Of a DNA stretch of 64,000 nt, positions 25,371 to 33,902 are shown piece after piece. The notes under the pieces are model-generated. The model made no database searches. It was not told the DNA's origin and worked only from the letters and a program-made list of their open reading frames with translations. The stretch is from positions 21,943-85,942 of the forward strand of contig CAZZMD010000014.1 in assembly GCA_964655355.1 (NCBI GenBank), written 5' to 3'. Origin of the DNA: CALGDE01 sp964655355 (GTDB taxonomy: Bacteria > Cyanobacteriota > Cyanobacteriia > CACIAM-69d). The translations under genes and the position numbers were made by a program. Within the stretch, counting starts at the first letter, position 1. Every line of letters begins with the position of its first letter.

Positions 25371-27725
25371 ATGAGCCCGACCATCGCCCTCGACCAGATT
25401 GATCGCATCATCCAAAACCAACACCACAATCCCTTCGAGGTCCTTGGTCCCCATCTCATCGAACCCAATGGTGCCAGCGCCAACGGCAAAACCCAATGGG
25501 TCATCCGCGCCTATCTCCCCAACGCCGATGCGGTCTCCGTCGTTTTTCCGAGCGATCGCGAAGACTACCCCATGACCGCCGTCCACGGGGATCACTTCTT
25601 CGAATGTCTGATCGAGCGGGACAGCATCGACAACTATCAGCTTCGCCTAAAGGAAGGGGAACACGAGCGCGTCATCTACGACCCCTACGCCTTCAAATCC
25701 CCCCTGCTCACCGACTTTGACGCCCACCTCTTCGGCGAAGGCAACCACCACCGCATCTACGAAAAACTCGGTGCCCACATCGCCGAAATTGACGGTGTCA
25801 CCGGCATCTACTTCGCCGTCTGGGCCCCCAACGCCCGCAATGTCTCCCTCCTGTGCGACTTCAACCACTGGGACGGTCGTAAGCACCAAATGCGGAAGAT
25901 GGAAGCGGGCATCTGGGACATTTTCGTCCCGGAAGTCAAAGTCGGCGACAGCTATAAATTTGAGATCAAAAACTGGGAAGGACATATCTACGAAAAATCC
26001 GACCCCTATGGCTACCAACAGGAAGTCCGCCCCAAAACCGCCTCCATCGTCACCGACCTGGACACCTACACCTGGAACGACGAAGCATGGCTGGAAAATC
26101 GCCGCAATAGCGACGCCCTGAAACAACCCATCTCCGTTTACGAAGTTCACCTGGGCTCCTGGCTCCATGCCAGCTATGACAACCCCGGCACCCACTACGA
26201 CGGCACCCCCGCCCCCCCCGTCGAAGTCACCGAACTCAACCCCGGTGCCCGCTTCCTCACCTACCGGGAACTGGCCGAACGGCTCATCCCCTACGTCAAA
26301 GACCTAGGCTTTACCCACATCGAACTCCTACCCGTTGCCGAACACCCCTTTGACGGCTCCTGGGGCTATCAGGTCACCGGTTATTATGCCGCCACCTCCC
26401 GCTACGGCACCCCAGAAGACCTGATGTACTTCATCGACCAGTGCCACCAGAACAACATCGGTGTCATCGTCGACTGGGTACCCGGCCACTTCCCCAAAGA
26501 CGGCCACGGTCTCGCCGCCTTCGATGGTACCTGCCTCTATGAGCACGAAGACCCCCGCAAAGGAGAGCATAAAGAGTGGGGCACGTTGGTCTTTAACTAC
26601 GGCCGCAACGAAGTCCGTAACTTCCTGGTATCCAACGCCCTTTTTTGGTTCGACAAGTACCACATCGACGGAATCCGGGTCGACGCCGTTGCCTCCATGC
26701 TCTATCTGGACTACTGCCGCAAGGAAGGGGAGTGGGTGGCCAATGAATATGGCGGTCGGGAAAATATCGAAGCCGCCGACTTCCTGCGCCAGGTGAACCA
26801 TCTATTATTCAGCTACTACCCCGGCACCCTATCGATCGCAGAAGAATCGACCTCTTGGCCCATGGTGTCCTGGCCCACCTACGTCGGCGGTCTAGGCTTC
26901 AACCTGAAATGGAACATGGGTTGGATGCACGACATGCTGGACTACTTCAGCATGGACGCCTGGTTCCGCCAATTCCACCAAAACAACCTCACCTTCAGCA
27001 TCATGTATGCCTTCAGTGAGAACTTTATGCTGGCGCTGTCCCACGACGAAGTGGTCCACGGCAAGAGCAACATGCTCGGCAAAGTCCCCGGCGACGAATG
27101 GCAAAAATTCGCCAACCTGCGGTGCCTATACAGCTACATGTTCACCCACCCCGGCAAGAAAACCCTGTTTATGAGCATGGAATTCGGGCAATGGGACGAA
27201 TGGAACGTATGGAGCGACCTATCCTGGGACCTGCTGCAATACAAGAACCACCAGAACCTGCACACCTTTATGGCCGGGGTCAACGCGCTATACCGCAGCG
27301 AGCCTTGTCTATATCGCCAAGACTTCTCCCACGACGGCTTTGAATGGATTGACTGCAACGACAACCAACACAGCGTCGTCTCCTTCATCCGCTGGGACGA
27401 AAACTACGACAACTTCGTCGTAGTGGTGTGTAACTTCACCCCCCAACCCCACGGTCACTACCGAGTCGGCGTCCCCCAAGCCGGCTACTACGCCGAGATT
27501 TTTAATAGCGACGCCCAAAAATACGGCGGCAGCAACATGGGCAACCTCGGCGGCAAATACTCCGACGAATGGTGGTTCCATAACCGCCCCTACTCCATTG
27601 ATCTTTGCCTCCCCCCCCTAGGCGTCCTAGTGCTCAAGCTCGACAAAACCAAAACCCCCGACATGCTCCAAGGGGGCCGAGCCGCGATCGCCCCCCCTCC
27701 GAGCACCCCATCCAGGGATTCTTAA
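25371..27725 (+). CDS. glgB: 1,4-alpha-glucan branching enzyme, GH13
   Basis: Creates alpha-1,6 branches in glycogen. The order is an N1 carbohydrate-binding domain (about 1-110), a CBM48 domain (about 120-230, WAPNARNVSLLCDFNHWDG), the GH13 barrel and a C-terminal beta domain. Catalytic regions are IDGIRVDAVASMLY (nucleophile Asp), SIAEESTSWP (acid/base Glu) and LSHDEVVHGK (transition-state Asp). At 784 residues it matches the long cyanobacterial/enterobacterial form. The two-hairpin repeat element overlaps its stop codon. A second, unrelated GH57 branching-enzyme-type gene occurs at 55058. Confidence 0.97.
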   Translation: MSPTIALDQIDRIIQNQHHNPFEVLGPHLIEPNGASANGKTQWVIRAYLPNADAVSVVFPSDREDYPMTAVHGDHFFECLIERDSIDNYQLRLKEGEHERVIYDPYAFKSPLLTDFDAHLFGEGNHHRIYEKLGAHIAEIDGVTGIYFAVWAPNARNVSLLCDFNHWDGRKHQMRKMEAGIWDIFVPEVKVGDSYKFEIKNWEGHIYEKSDPYGYQQEVRPKTASIVTDLDTYTWNDEAWLENRRNSDALKQPISVYEVHLGSWLHASYDNPGTHYDGTPAPPVEVTELNPGARFLTYRELAERLIPYVKDLGFTHIELLPVAEHPFDGSWGYQVTGYYAATSRYGTPEDLMYFIDQCHQNNIGVIVDWVPGHFPKDGHGLAAFDGTCLYEHEDPRKGEHKEWGTLVFNYGRNEVRNFLVSNALFWFDKYHIDGIRVDAVASMLYLDYCRKEGEWVANEYGGRENIEAADFLRQVNHLLFSYYPGTLSIAEESTSWPMVSWPTYVGGLGFNLKWNMGWMHDMLDYFSMDAWFRQFHQNNLTFSIMYAFSENFMLALSHDEVVHGKSNMLGKVPGDEWQKFANLRCLYSYMFTHPGKKTLFMSMEFGQWDEWNVWSDLSWDLLQYKNHQNLHTFMAGVNALYRSEPCLYRQDFSHDGFEWIDCNDNQHSVVSFIRWDENYDNFVVVVCNFTPQPHGHYRVGVPQAGYYAEIFNSDAQKYGGSNMGNLGGKYSDEWWFHNRPYSIDLCLPPLGVLVLKLDKTKTPDMLQGGRAAIAPPPSTPSRDS

Positions 27726-27769
27726 GGGACCGTGTCCCTTAAGCGGGGTATCAGGGGCAGCGCCCCTGA
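27721..27769 (+). repeat. Two-hairpin repeat element, copy 2
   Basis: Same plan as the copy after lptD: a 10-bp stem (CTTAAGGGAC/GTCCCTTAAG) with a three-base loop, seven spacer bases containing GGGGT, then an 8-bp stem (TCAGGGGC/GCCCCTGA) with a three-base loop. Compared with copy 1 both arms of the first stem have changed together, so the pairing and not the sequence is conserved. The first arm includes the glgB stop codon. No T-run follows. Confidence 0.75.
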
Positions 27770-28023
27770 ACGCTCGCCAACCCGTCACGCAACTGATCCA
27801 AACTCCCCTGGAAATCACCCTGAACGTCCAAGGAGCCTTTGGCGTGACCGACCCGATAGAATGGATTAGAAATGCAATAGACTTTCAATCCAATCTAAAA
27901 CCAATGGTTTAAGTGACGATTGGTTGACTGGGTTGGAGACTGTACTTCTACTTTTCAAGAAAGATTAGAGACTTTACTCTCCAGGGAAAGTCCCCTCAGC
28001 GTCCGTAAAGATATTTAGTGAGC

Positions 28024-28686
28024 ATGATGACAACGGACCATTTTGATCAAGTCACCCAGAAATTTGGTGATTTGAGATATATGAACGAGAATCAGGCCGC
28101 TTATCTACGTGACTTTGTGGCTGAAAAAGAGATCGAGACTGTTCTGGAATTAGGATTCTGTCATGGAAAAAGCAGTGCCTACTGGGCAGCCATTCTTGAG
28201 GATCTAGGAAAAGGACATCTCACGACAATTGATAAGTGCCGAGGGAATCCCGTATCTCCCTCTATTGATGAGGTCTTGGATCAATTAGGCCTATCCCATC
28301 GAGTGGACTATGTTTTTGCCCACCGCTCTTTTACCTGGGAGTTAGCCAAACTAATTCAGCAGAATCCCCGTCCCCAGTTTGATGTGTGTTATTTGGATGG
28401 GGGACATACCTGGGACATCACTAATGTTGGCTTTCTGTTGGTTGATCTACTCCTGAAGCCAGGGGGCTGGATCATTTTTGATGACTTAGATTGGACAATC
28501 TCTAAATCGGTGGCTAATCGGCCTAAAACTGCCCGCGACCCTTGGATAACCTATTCCCAAGATGAGCGGGATGCAAAAGGGGTTCGCATGGTGTGGGAGC
28601 TTATTGTTCCTGAGTTTGGTTATGTGAACCGCTCCGAGGTGCCGCATTTTCAATGGGGAGTTGCTCAAAAGCCTCTAGCCCGATAA
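28024..28686 (+). CDS. Class I SAM-dependent methyltransferase
   Basis: A 220-residue methyltransferase of the Methyltransf_24 type. The SAM-binding motif I is VLELGFCHGKSS; the acidic end of strand 2 is TTIDKC; then DVCYLDGGHTWDI and GGWIIFDDLDW. Members often modify sugars in polysaccharide clusters, and a glycosyltransferase stump faces it here, which fits that role. The start could instead be a GTG two codons upstream. It contains no HIP1 site and is visibly lower in GC than its surroundings, suggesting acquisition from elsewhere. The target is unknown. Confidence 0.82.
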   Translation: MMTTDHFDQVTQKFGDLRYMNENQAAYLRDFVAEKEIETVLELGFCHGKSSAYWAAILEDLGKGHLTTIDKCRGNPVSPSIDEVLDQLGLSHRVDYVFAHRSFTWELAKLIQQNPRPQFDVCYLDGGHTWDITNVGFLLVDLLLKPGGWIIFDDLDWTISKSVANRPKTARDPWITYSQDERDAKGVRMVWELIVPEFGYVNRSEVPHFQWGVAQKPLAR

Positions 28687-28699
28687 GTAGAATCCGACA

Positions 28700-28834
28700 C
28701 CAGTAGGGAAAACAAAATCGCTCGAAAAGCTCGAAGCGTTGAGTGAGCCACTCTGGTTCTAAGACGGATGTCCGACCGGTGAAGGCTCTAACAGTATTCA
28801 AGCGGGTTAAAAAGTGGGCTAGGCGATCGCTCAT
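28700..28834 (-). pseudogene. Truncated glycosyltransferase N-terminus (rhamnosyltransferase-like)
   Basis: The minus strand reads MSDRLAHFLTRLN, then EPEWLTQRFELFERFC and FPYW within 45 codons. This matches the N-terminal pattern of putative rhamnosyltransferase-type proteins (RF-LFE-FC-PS). After this the homology stops abruptly and the frame runs on into the antisense of the methyltransferase gene. The catalytic remainder is missing, so it is a stump left by a deletion or by insertion of the methyltransferase segment. The assignment is by pattern memory; the truncation is clear if it is right. Confidence 0.5.
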
Positions 28835-28982
28835 CAGATAAGCCTGGATAAGCCTGATTATTGGACTCGGGACTACTGCGGTAGAGCTACCCACCCTACA
28901 TTTTATTCAAGGGAGCAAAAGGGCCGCCGTAGGCAATAGTCCCCCAAGTCACCGGCTGTCGATAAAGCTCACACCAACGCCC

Positions 28983-29327
28983 TTACATCCCAGGCAGATT
29001 CAATCCAGCAGTCAACGCCTCCATCTGCGTCCGCATCGTCTCAGTGGAATTCCGATACGCATCCACCATGGCCGCAAAAACCAAATCAGACAACACATCC
29101 GCCCCCTCTTCCAAAGCCTCAGGGGCAATCACCACCTTCTTCGGCTCCTGATTACCACTCATCACGACGGTCACCATACCACCGCCAGCCTTGCCCTCAA
29201 TTTCCATCTGCTCCAGCTCTTCCTGAAGCTTCTTCGCATCCTCCTGGACCTGCTGAGCTTTTTGCACGGCGTTGGCAAGCTCTTTCATTTTGCCTAAGCC
29301 GAAGCCGAAACCTTTATTCTGTGCCAT
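28983..29327 (-). CDS. ebfC: YbaB/EbfC nucleoid-associated protein
   Basis: Small DNA-binding protein that dimerises through helices and helps organise the nucleoid. It begins with a Gly/Lys-rich segment (GFGFGLGKM), then a long charged helix (VQKAQQVQEDAKKLQEELEQ), a beta hairpin (GGGMVTVVMSGNQEPKKV) and a C-terminal helix. The 114-residue length is usual. The neighbours do not suggest an operon, as the next minus-strand gene upstream starts about 150 bases away. Confidence 0.94.
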   Translation of the reverse strand: MAQNKGFGFGLGKMKELANAVQKAQQVQEDAKKLQEELEQMEIEGKAGGGMVTVVMSGNQEPKKVVIAPEALEEGADVLSDLVFAAMVDAYRNSTETMRTQMEALTAGLNLPGM

Positions 29328-29476
29328 ACGACCGATTAATGGGTGCGGGTAGTGTGTTCGTCAATTGAATTATTCAGATCGAAAAAATCGAAAAATTCAA
29401 CCACTCCCCATGCTACCACCACCCTACCGGCGTCGACGGAGCAGCTTGGGATTCCGGCGATCGCCCCCCCTATCCC

Positions 29477-30490
29477 TTATTTCTCCGCCGCCTCCAGTAA
29501 AACGATCTTACGCACCGCCGATGAAGCGTGCGATCGCCGCCCCAACCGCGCCCGCAGAAACAACTGCCATCCCAATAAATTAACCAACGCCGATCGCCCG
29601 ATCCTCCAAGCCTCCTGCCAGCGTCCTTGTTTGAGGGCGACCAACCCCCAATGGAGCCTGAGATAGGGCTGTAGGGTCGAGAGCCGGGGCAGCCGTGGGG
29701 CATAGCGGGGGGGAATCAGACGATAGATTTTTTCCTTAATTAGCCAGTTCGTCTCAAAACGCTTTTGGAACGAGAACGTTTGGTTGATTGCGCCCTCCCA
29801 AAGGGTGCGGAAAGCCAGGCAATCATTAATAAACAACGCGTCCCCATAGATGGCAATGCGCAACCAAGCATCAATATCGTCACAGTTGGTATCCAGACTC
29901 GAATCCCAACCCCCCGAGGCAATAAAAGCTTGGCGCTGAAAGGCCACCTGGGCCGGGGTTCCAAAAGGCACCACCTCCATCAACATCCCATAGTGAATAT
30001 CGGTCTGGGGGATGGTGTAAGCATGGCCGGGACCGGTTTTTGGCGTCCGACTCAGCTCAATGCCGTTGGGGTCCACCTGGGCGGCTTGGCTGGACGCAAT
30101 CACCGCAGGACGGACCTCCGGCAAGCTAGGCAGGCGATCACGGTGGGCAGCAATAGCACTCTGCAACTGAGCAACACAATCGTCCGCCAAATAATCATCA
30201 TCATCCAGCGGCTTGATCCACTCCCCCCGCGCCAGCCTCACCCCTTGATTCACCGCCGCCGAATGTCCCTGATTCGTGGGCTGCCGATGGTAAATCACCG
30301 GACGATCAGGATCCCCATGGATTGCCGCCAACTGTTCCCCATAGGCCTGGGTGCCGTCGGTGGATTGATCGTCAACAATCACCACCTCACAGGGCACCGT
30401 CTGGGCGATCGCCGACTCCACCGCCCGCTTCAGCAACGGTAAACGGTTATAGGTGGTAATCACGATGGTAAAACTCGGCCAGGATGCCAT
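29477..30490 (-). CDS. Glycosyltransferase family 2
   Basis: GT-A fold transferase using a nucleotide sugar. The N-terminus FTIVITTYNRLPLLKRAV, the VVIVDDQSTDGT strand, and KPLDDDDYL with the metal-binding DxD are classic GT2 features. A later segment around DTNCDDIDAWLRIA fits the acceptor-side ED-type motif. The last 100 residues are basic and helical with no clear membrane anchor. Acceptor and donor are unknown. It is downstream of the second Uma2 gene (49 bases) and may share its transcript. Confidence 0.9.
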   Translation of the reverse strand: MASWPSFTIVITTYNRLPLLKRAVESAIAQTVPCEVVIVDDQSTDGTQAYGEQLAAIHGDPDRPVIYHRQPTNQGHSAAVNQGVRLARGEWIKPLDDDDYLADDCVAQLQSAIAAHRDRLPSLPEVRPAVIASSQAAQVDPNGIELSRTPKTGPGHAYTIPQTDIHYGMLMEVVPFGTPAQVAFQRQAFIASGGWDSSLDTNCDDIDAWLRIAIYGDALFINDCLAFRTLWEGAINQTFSFQKRFETNWLIKEKIYRLIPPRYAPRLPRLSTLQPYLRLHWGLVALKQGRWQEAWRIGRSALVNLLGWQLFLRARLGRRSHASSAVRKIVLLEAAEK

Positions 30491-30539
30491 GGGAAGTCCC
30501 CAGCGATCGCGCTAACGGATAGATTCTTTTGTATTCTTC

Positions 30540-31112
30540 CTAGTTTTCAAACTGCACCCGGCGATATAGGGATGCCAACGGTAATTCCACCGGTAAATGC
30601 TCCAATGGGGCGATCGCATCCAGCCCCCGTAACTCCTCCAAATGCCAGCGTCCATCCTCGGTCTTCCAATGGTGCTCCACCGCCGGACGCCCCTGTTCAA
30701 TCAATAAATACTCCTGAAAACTAGGAATGGTCCGGTAGGCGGCAAACTTATCGCCGCGATCATAACTGGACGTCGACGGTGATAATACCTCCGCAATAAA
30801 CACCGGATTCAGCACCTCATCGGTGCGATCGCCATTTAAAACCGGCTCCCCAGCCACCACCATCACATCGGGATAGGTGCCCACCTGCAACTCGGGGATC
30901 CAAACCCGCATATCACTGCCATAGAGATTAAAATCTGTCCCCTGGAGCAACACCCCAAGGGCAAGGAGCAAGTCGACAATGATGCTGCTGTGATTGATGG
31001 AACCGCCGGGCATAGCAATCATTTCTCCATTGCGAAATTCATGGCGGACCTGGGCCACCGCTTCGCGATCGCGATATTCCTCCAGGGATAATCGAGCCGG
31101 CGTGGTCACCAT
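30540..31112 (-). CDS. Uma2 family (DUF820) PD-(D/E)XK nuclease-like protein
   Basis: 190-residue standard-length member of the Uma2 family. It starts with the family SLEEYRD and FRNGEMIAMPGGS, then YPDVMVVAGEP and VFIAEVLSPSTSSYDRGDKF, which carry the PD-(D/E)XK acidic residues, then YRTIPSFQEYLLIEQ. The biological function is not established. It differs from the copy at 12834 by lacking the C-terminal coiled-coil extension. It lies between the GT2 gene and the chlP terminator, so it probably has its own promoter. Confidence 0.9.
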   Translation of the reverse strand: MVTTPARLSLEEYRDREAVAQVRHEFRNGEMIAMPGGSINHSSIIVDLLLALGVLLQGTDFNLYGSDMRVWIPELQVGTYPDVMVVAGEPVLNGDRTDEVLNPVFIAEVLSPSTSSYDRGDKFAAYRTIPSFQEYLLIEQGRPAVEHHWKTEDGRWHLEELRGLDAIAPLEHLPVELPLASLYRRVQFEN

Positions 31113-31166
31113 AGAACAAGCAGAGAATCACACTATCTGTTTTATCCTAGCTGCCCAGACAGACAT

Positions 31167-31200
31167 AAAAACGCGGAATCCCGACTCAACAGGATTCCGC
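31167..31200 (-). terminator. Intrinsic terminator of chlP
   Basis: Read on the minus strand, a 9-bp perfect stem (GCGGAATCC/GGATTCCGC) with a ten-base loop is followed by G and a run of T. It lies about 55 bases after the chlP stop. Confidence 0.85.
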
Positions 31201-31255
31201 GATCGCCATAGCAATTCAGACAAGCGTTCTAACAGTTAGGGATGAGCGTGCTCCC

Positions 31256-32479
31256 CTAGGGAGCCAACGCATTACCGCGCAACAGGCTACCAAGGGTCTT
31301 GGCAGTAATCTTCAACTGGGTCAAAGGATTCGCGGGGACCACAGTCTTATACAGGTAGCTGTCAAAGGTCAGCTTCTGCACATCAATGTCGTCGCACATT
31401 TCCACAAACGCCTCACGGGTCGCATCGGAGCGATAGAACACCCGCTGCAACAGATCCAGCACCAGATAGGTGATGCCGTACTCCTTATCCCAACGCTTCA
31501 GATACTGCTTGAGGTCTGCCTCGGTGGGGATACGCGCACCCTTGTTAGATAGCTCCACAATGGTCTCAGCACACATGCGACCAGACTTCGCCGCAAAATA
31601 AATCCCTTCGCCCGAAGACTTTGTGACCGTACCGGCAGCATCACCCACCAGGGCAACGCGACCAACGACCCGGCGAGGACGGGGATGCTCAGGGATGGGG
31701 TGCGCTTCCACCTTGATAATCTCGCCGCCTTCCAAACGCTTCGCCGCCCGCTTACGGATGCCCGCCTGCAATTTTTTGATGCTGGCTTGGTTCTTGCGCA
31801 TGGTGCCGGTGCCGACAGCCACATGGTCAAACTTGGGGAAGACCCACGCATAAAAGTCCGTGGAAACATCATCGCCCACGTACATTTCTGCCAAATCTTC
31901 GTAGTACGCCATCTGAGCATCGGGGATGCGGATACGCTCTTGGAATGCGATCGCGTAGTTATAATCCCCCGCATCGATCGCCTTAGCGACCCGAGAATTT
32001 GCTCCATCGGCGCCGATGACCAAATCCACCTGCAGGGTCTTGGCATCGCCCTGGACCTTGCCGCCCGAGTGGTCAGCATAGTGAAGGGTATAAGGCTCCT
32101 TGTCGCTCGCGGGCAGCTCCAGCTTATGGACCGTACCGTTGATCAACTTGGCACCTAGCTTCTCCGCGCGATCGCGCATAAAGCCATCCAAAATCTCACG
32201 ACGGCACATGCCAATGTACTCGCCATCCTTCAGGGTGGAACCGATATTCACCTCCACATTAGAGGGAGAGATCATCTTCATCTTCTTGACGCGACGGTCA
32301 ATGATCTCCGGCGGCAAATCGAACTCACCGACCATGCAGAGGGGAATTGCACCACCGCAAGGCTTCGCATTATCTAACTTGCGCTCAAAAAGGTAGGTCT
32401 CGATGCCTGCCTTCACTAGCGTCTCAGCGGCGGAGGATCCTGCTGGACCGCCTCCCACAACAGCAACCCGTAATGTCAC
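31256..32479 (-). CDS. chlP: Geranylgeranyl diphosphate reductase
   Basis: Reduces the geranylgeranyl chain to phytyl for chlorophyll a, phylloquinone and tocopherol. The FAD-binding VAVVGGGPAGSSAAETL is right at the N-terminus, CGGAIPLCMV and the RREILDGFMRDRA block follow, and VGRVALVGDAAGTVTKSSG is the second FAD motif. I start at a GTG giving 407 residues, the normal family length; GGAGAAA lies about four bases upstream of it. The frame is open for 34 more codons upstream to an ATG, but that part is not conserved in character. Single gene with its own terminator. Confidence 0.95.
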   Translation of the reverse strand: MTLRVAVVGGGPAGSSAAETLVKAGIETYLFERKLDNAKPCGGAIPLCMVGEFDLPPEIIDRRVKKMKMISPSNVEVNIGSTLKDGEYIGMCRREILDGFMRDRAEKLGAKLINGTVHKLELPASDKEPYTLHYADHSGGKVQGDAKTLQVDLVIGADGANSRVAKAIDAGDYNYAIAFQERIRIPDAQMAYYEDLAEMYVGDDVSTDFYAWVFPKFDHVAVGTGTMRKNQASIKKLQAGIRKRAAKRLEGGEIIKVEAHPIPEHPRPRRVVGRVALVGDAAGTVTKSSGEGIYFAAKSGRMCAETIVELSNKGARIPTEADLKQYLKRWDKEYGITYLVLDLLQRVFYRSDATREAFVEMCDDIDVQKLTFDSYLYKTVVPANPLTQLKITAKTLGSLLRGNALAP

Positions 32480-32819
32480 CGGCTTTCTCCTAAAGTCTGG
32501 CTTATCGGCATTGAAGATAAATCGTATCACGGGCATTTTGAGGGGATTGACGGCACTTAATGCTCTGTTATTGATGCGCAACAGACCGTAACGATCAAAG
32601 GACTTATTCGGGATGCTCAGAGACCGAAGGTTGCATCGGCGGACCTTTCCTCGCAGACTGTGTAGGAATGAATCAAAAATTTTCCTGTCGCCGTCCTCAG
32701 CTTGCCAGCACAGGGTATCGGCACAGGCACCGAAATTTTGCGCGCCATTTCGCGTCTTTCGGACATTTAACGTTTACAACCTAAAAATCGAAGACTAGAA
32801 CAATCGATATCGAGGCACC
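32480..32819. other. Divergent intergenic region chlP / DUF751
   Basis: No gene seen. It should contain the chlP promoter and that of the DUF751-rbfA pair. No regulator site was recognised. Confidence 0.4.
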
Positions 32820-33035
32820 ATGGGCGAATTTTTTAGTAATGTTCTGCGCTACCCCCGTTTCCTCATTTCCTTCTCCCTTGGGGTCGTGTTGACGCTGATA
32901 TCCCCCTTCACTCGCATGATGGAAGATCGCAATAGCGCGATCATCGTCGTCAGCCTCTTTATCTCATCCTTCATTTTCGTCATCTTCACCCTGCGGGCCA
33001 TGTTGGGGCTGACGGTGGTGGATTTCAGCATGTAA
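32820..33035 (+). CDS. DUF751 family small membrane protein
   Basis: 71 residues with two hydrophobic helices (FLISFSLGVVLTLISPF and IIVVSLFISSFIFVIFTLRAMLGL) separated by a short polar loop. The N-terminal FxxNxxRYPRF and the C-terminal FTLRAMLGL are the conserved ends of DUF751, a cyanobacterial/plastid family of unknown role that commonly precedes rbfA. The following gene here is rbfA, which supports the call. It is probably a thylakoid or plasma membrane protein. Confidence 0.85.
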   Translation: MGEFFSNVLRYPRFLISFSLGVVLTLISPFTRMMEDRNSAIIVVSLFISSFIFVIFTLRAMLGLTVVDFSM

Positions 33036-33205
33036 GGTCGACACGTAAGGCAGGAATTTTCTGGGGATCAGGCAATTAGGGGCGATCGCCCCTCCGAAGC
33101 ATCCCCGAGGCAAACCCAAGGCAAGGCCGACCCGATTGCAATCTCGGACCTAGGCGGATACCGTTAATGGGATCCCCAAAATTTCCTAGGGGCGAGGAGA
33201 ATACC

Positions 33206-33592
33206 ATGGCTACCAGTCGCCGCGTTGCCCGCGTATCTGAATTAATCCGACGCGAAGTCAGTCAAATGCTGACCCGTGGCATCAAAGATGATCGCGTTGG
33301 GGTCGGCATGGTGAGCGTGACAAAGGTTGTGGTGTCCGGCGATTTGCAACACGCCAAGGTATACGTCAGCGTCTATGGGACCGACGAAGCCCGAGCCTCC
33401 ACCATGGATGGGCTAGAATCCGCCACCAGTTTTGTCCGTCGGGAGTTGGGCCATCGCCTGCAATTGCGGCGCACCCCGGAAGTGATTTTTATTGAAGATC
33501 GGGGCTTAGAGCAGGGGGATCAAGTATTAAACCTCCTGAGTCAATTGCGTCGCGATCGCGAAGGGGCCGCCGAGGAATCCACGGAAGACTAG
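33206..33592 (+). CDS. rbfA: Ribosome-binding factor A
   Basis: Assists late maturation of the 30S subunit, needed especially in the cold. Family blocks are RVSELIRREVSQML near the N-terminus, the KH-like core (KVYVSVYG) and FVRRELGHRLQLRRTPEV. The ATG chosen (MATSRR) has GAGGAGA seven bases upstream; an ATG 13 codons earlier has no such site. The product of 128 residues is standard. The gap to the DUF751 gene is about 170 bases. Confidence 0.94.
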   Translation: MATSRRVARVSELIRREVSQMLTRGIKDDRVGVGMVSVTKVVVSGDLQHAKVYVSVYGTDEARASTMDGLESATSFVRRELGHRLQLRRTPEVIFIEDRGLEQGDQVLNLLSQLRRDREGAAEESTED

Positions 33593-33902
33593 GGTTCCAG
33601 CATCAGTCAGAGCCCGATTCCGCAGTCCCAGCAGCAATCCAAACAGCAGAAAAGGTTTTTCATTGGGATCGGTTTGCCGGACCCCGTCAGGGGTGGATTT
33701 CTCGGCCGGCAGGGAGGCGCGATCGCCTGCCAATATTGACCCAGATTGCCCGGCGAACCCACCCCAACGGCACCGTAGGCCCACCCTCGATTGAGACTCT
33801 GGGGGGTCTAGTTCTGGGATGCCGCGCAACCGTTCAGGCCCGCTAGCCGTACCTCGCTAGGGGAAACCTTACCCAATCATCGCTACACAGGATTCACCAA
33901 CC
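33593..33902. other. Intergenic region rbfA-arsM
   Basis: About 310 bases, GC-rich, with no plausible gene, repeat or hairpin that I can support. Confidence 0.4.
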
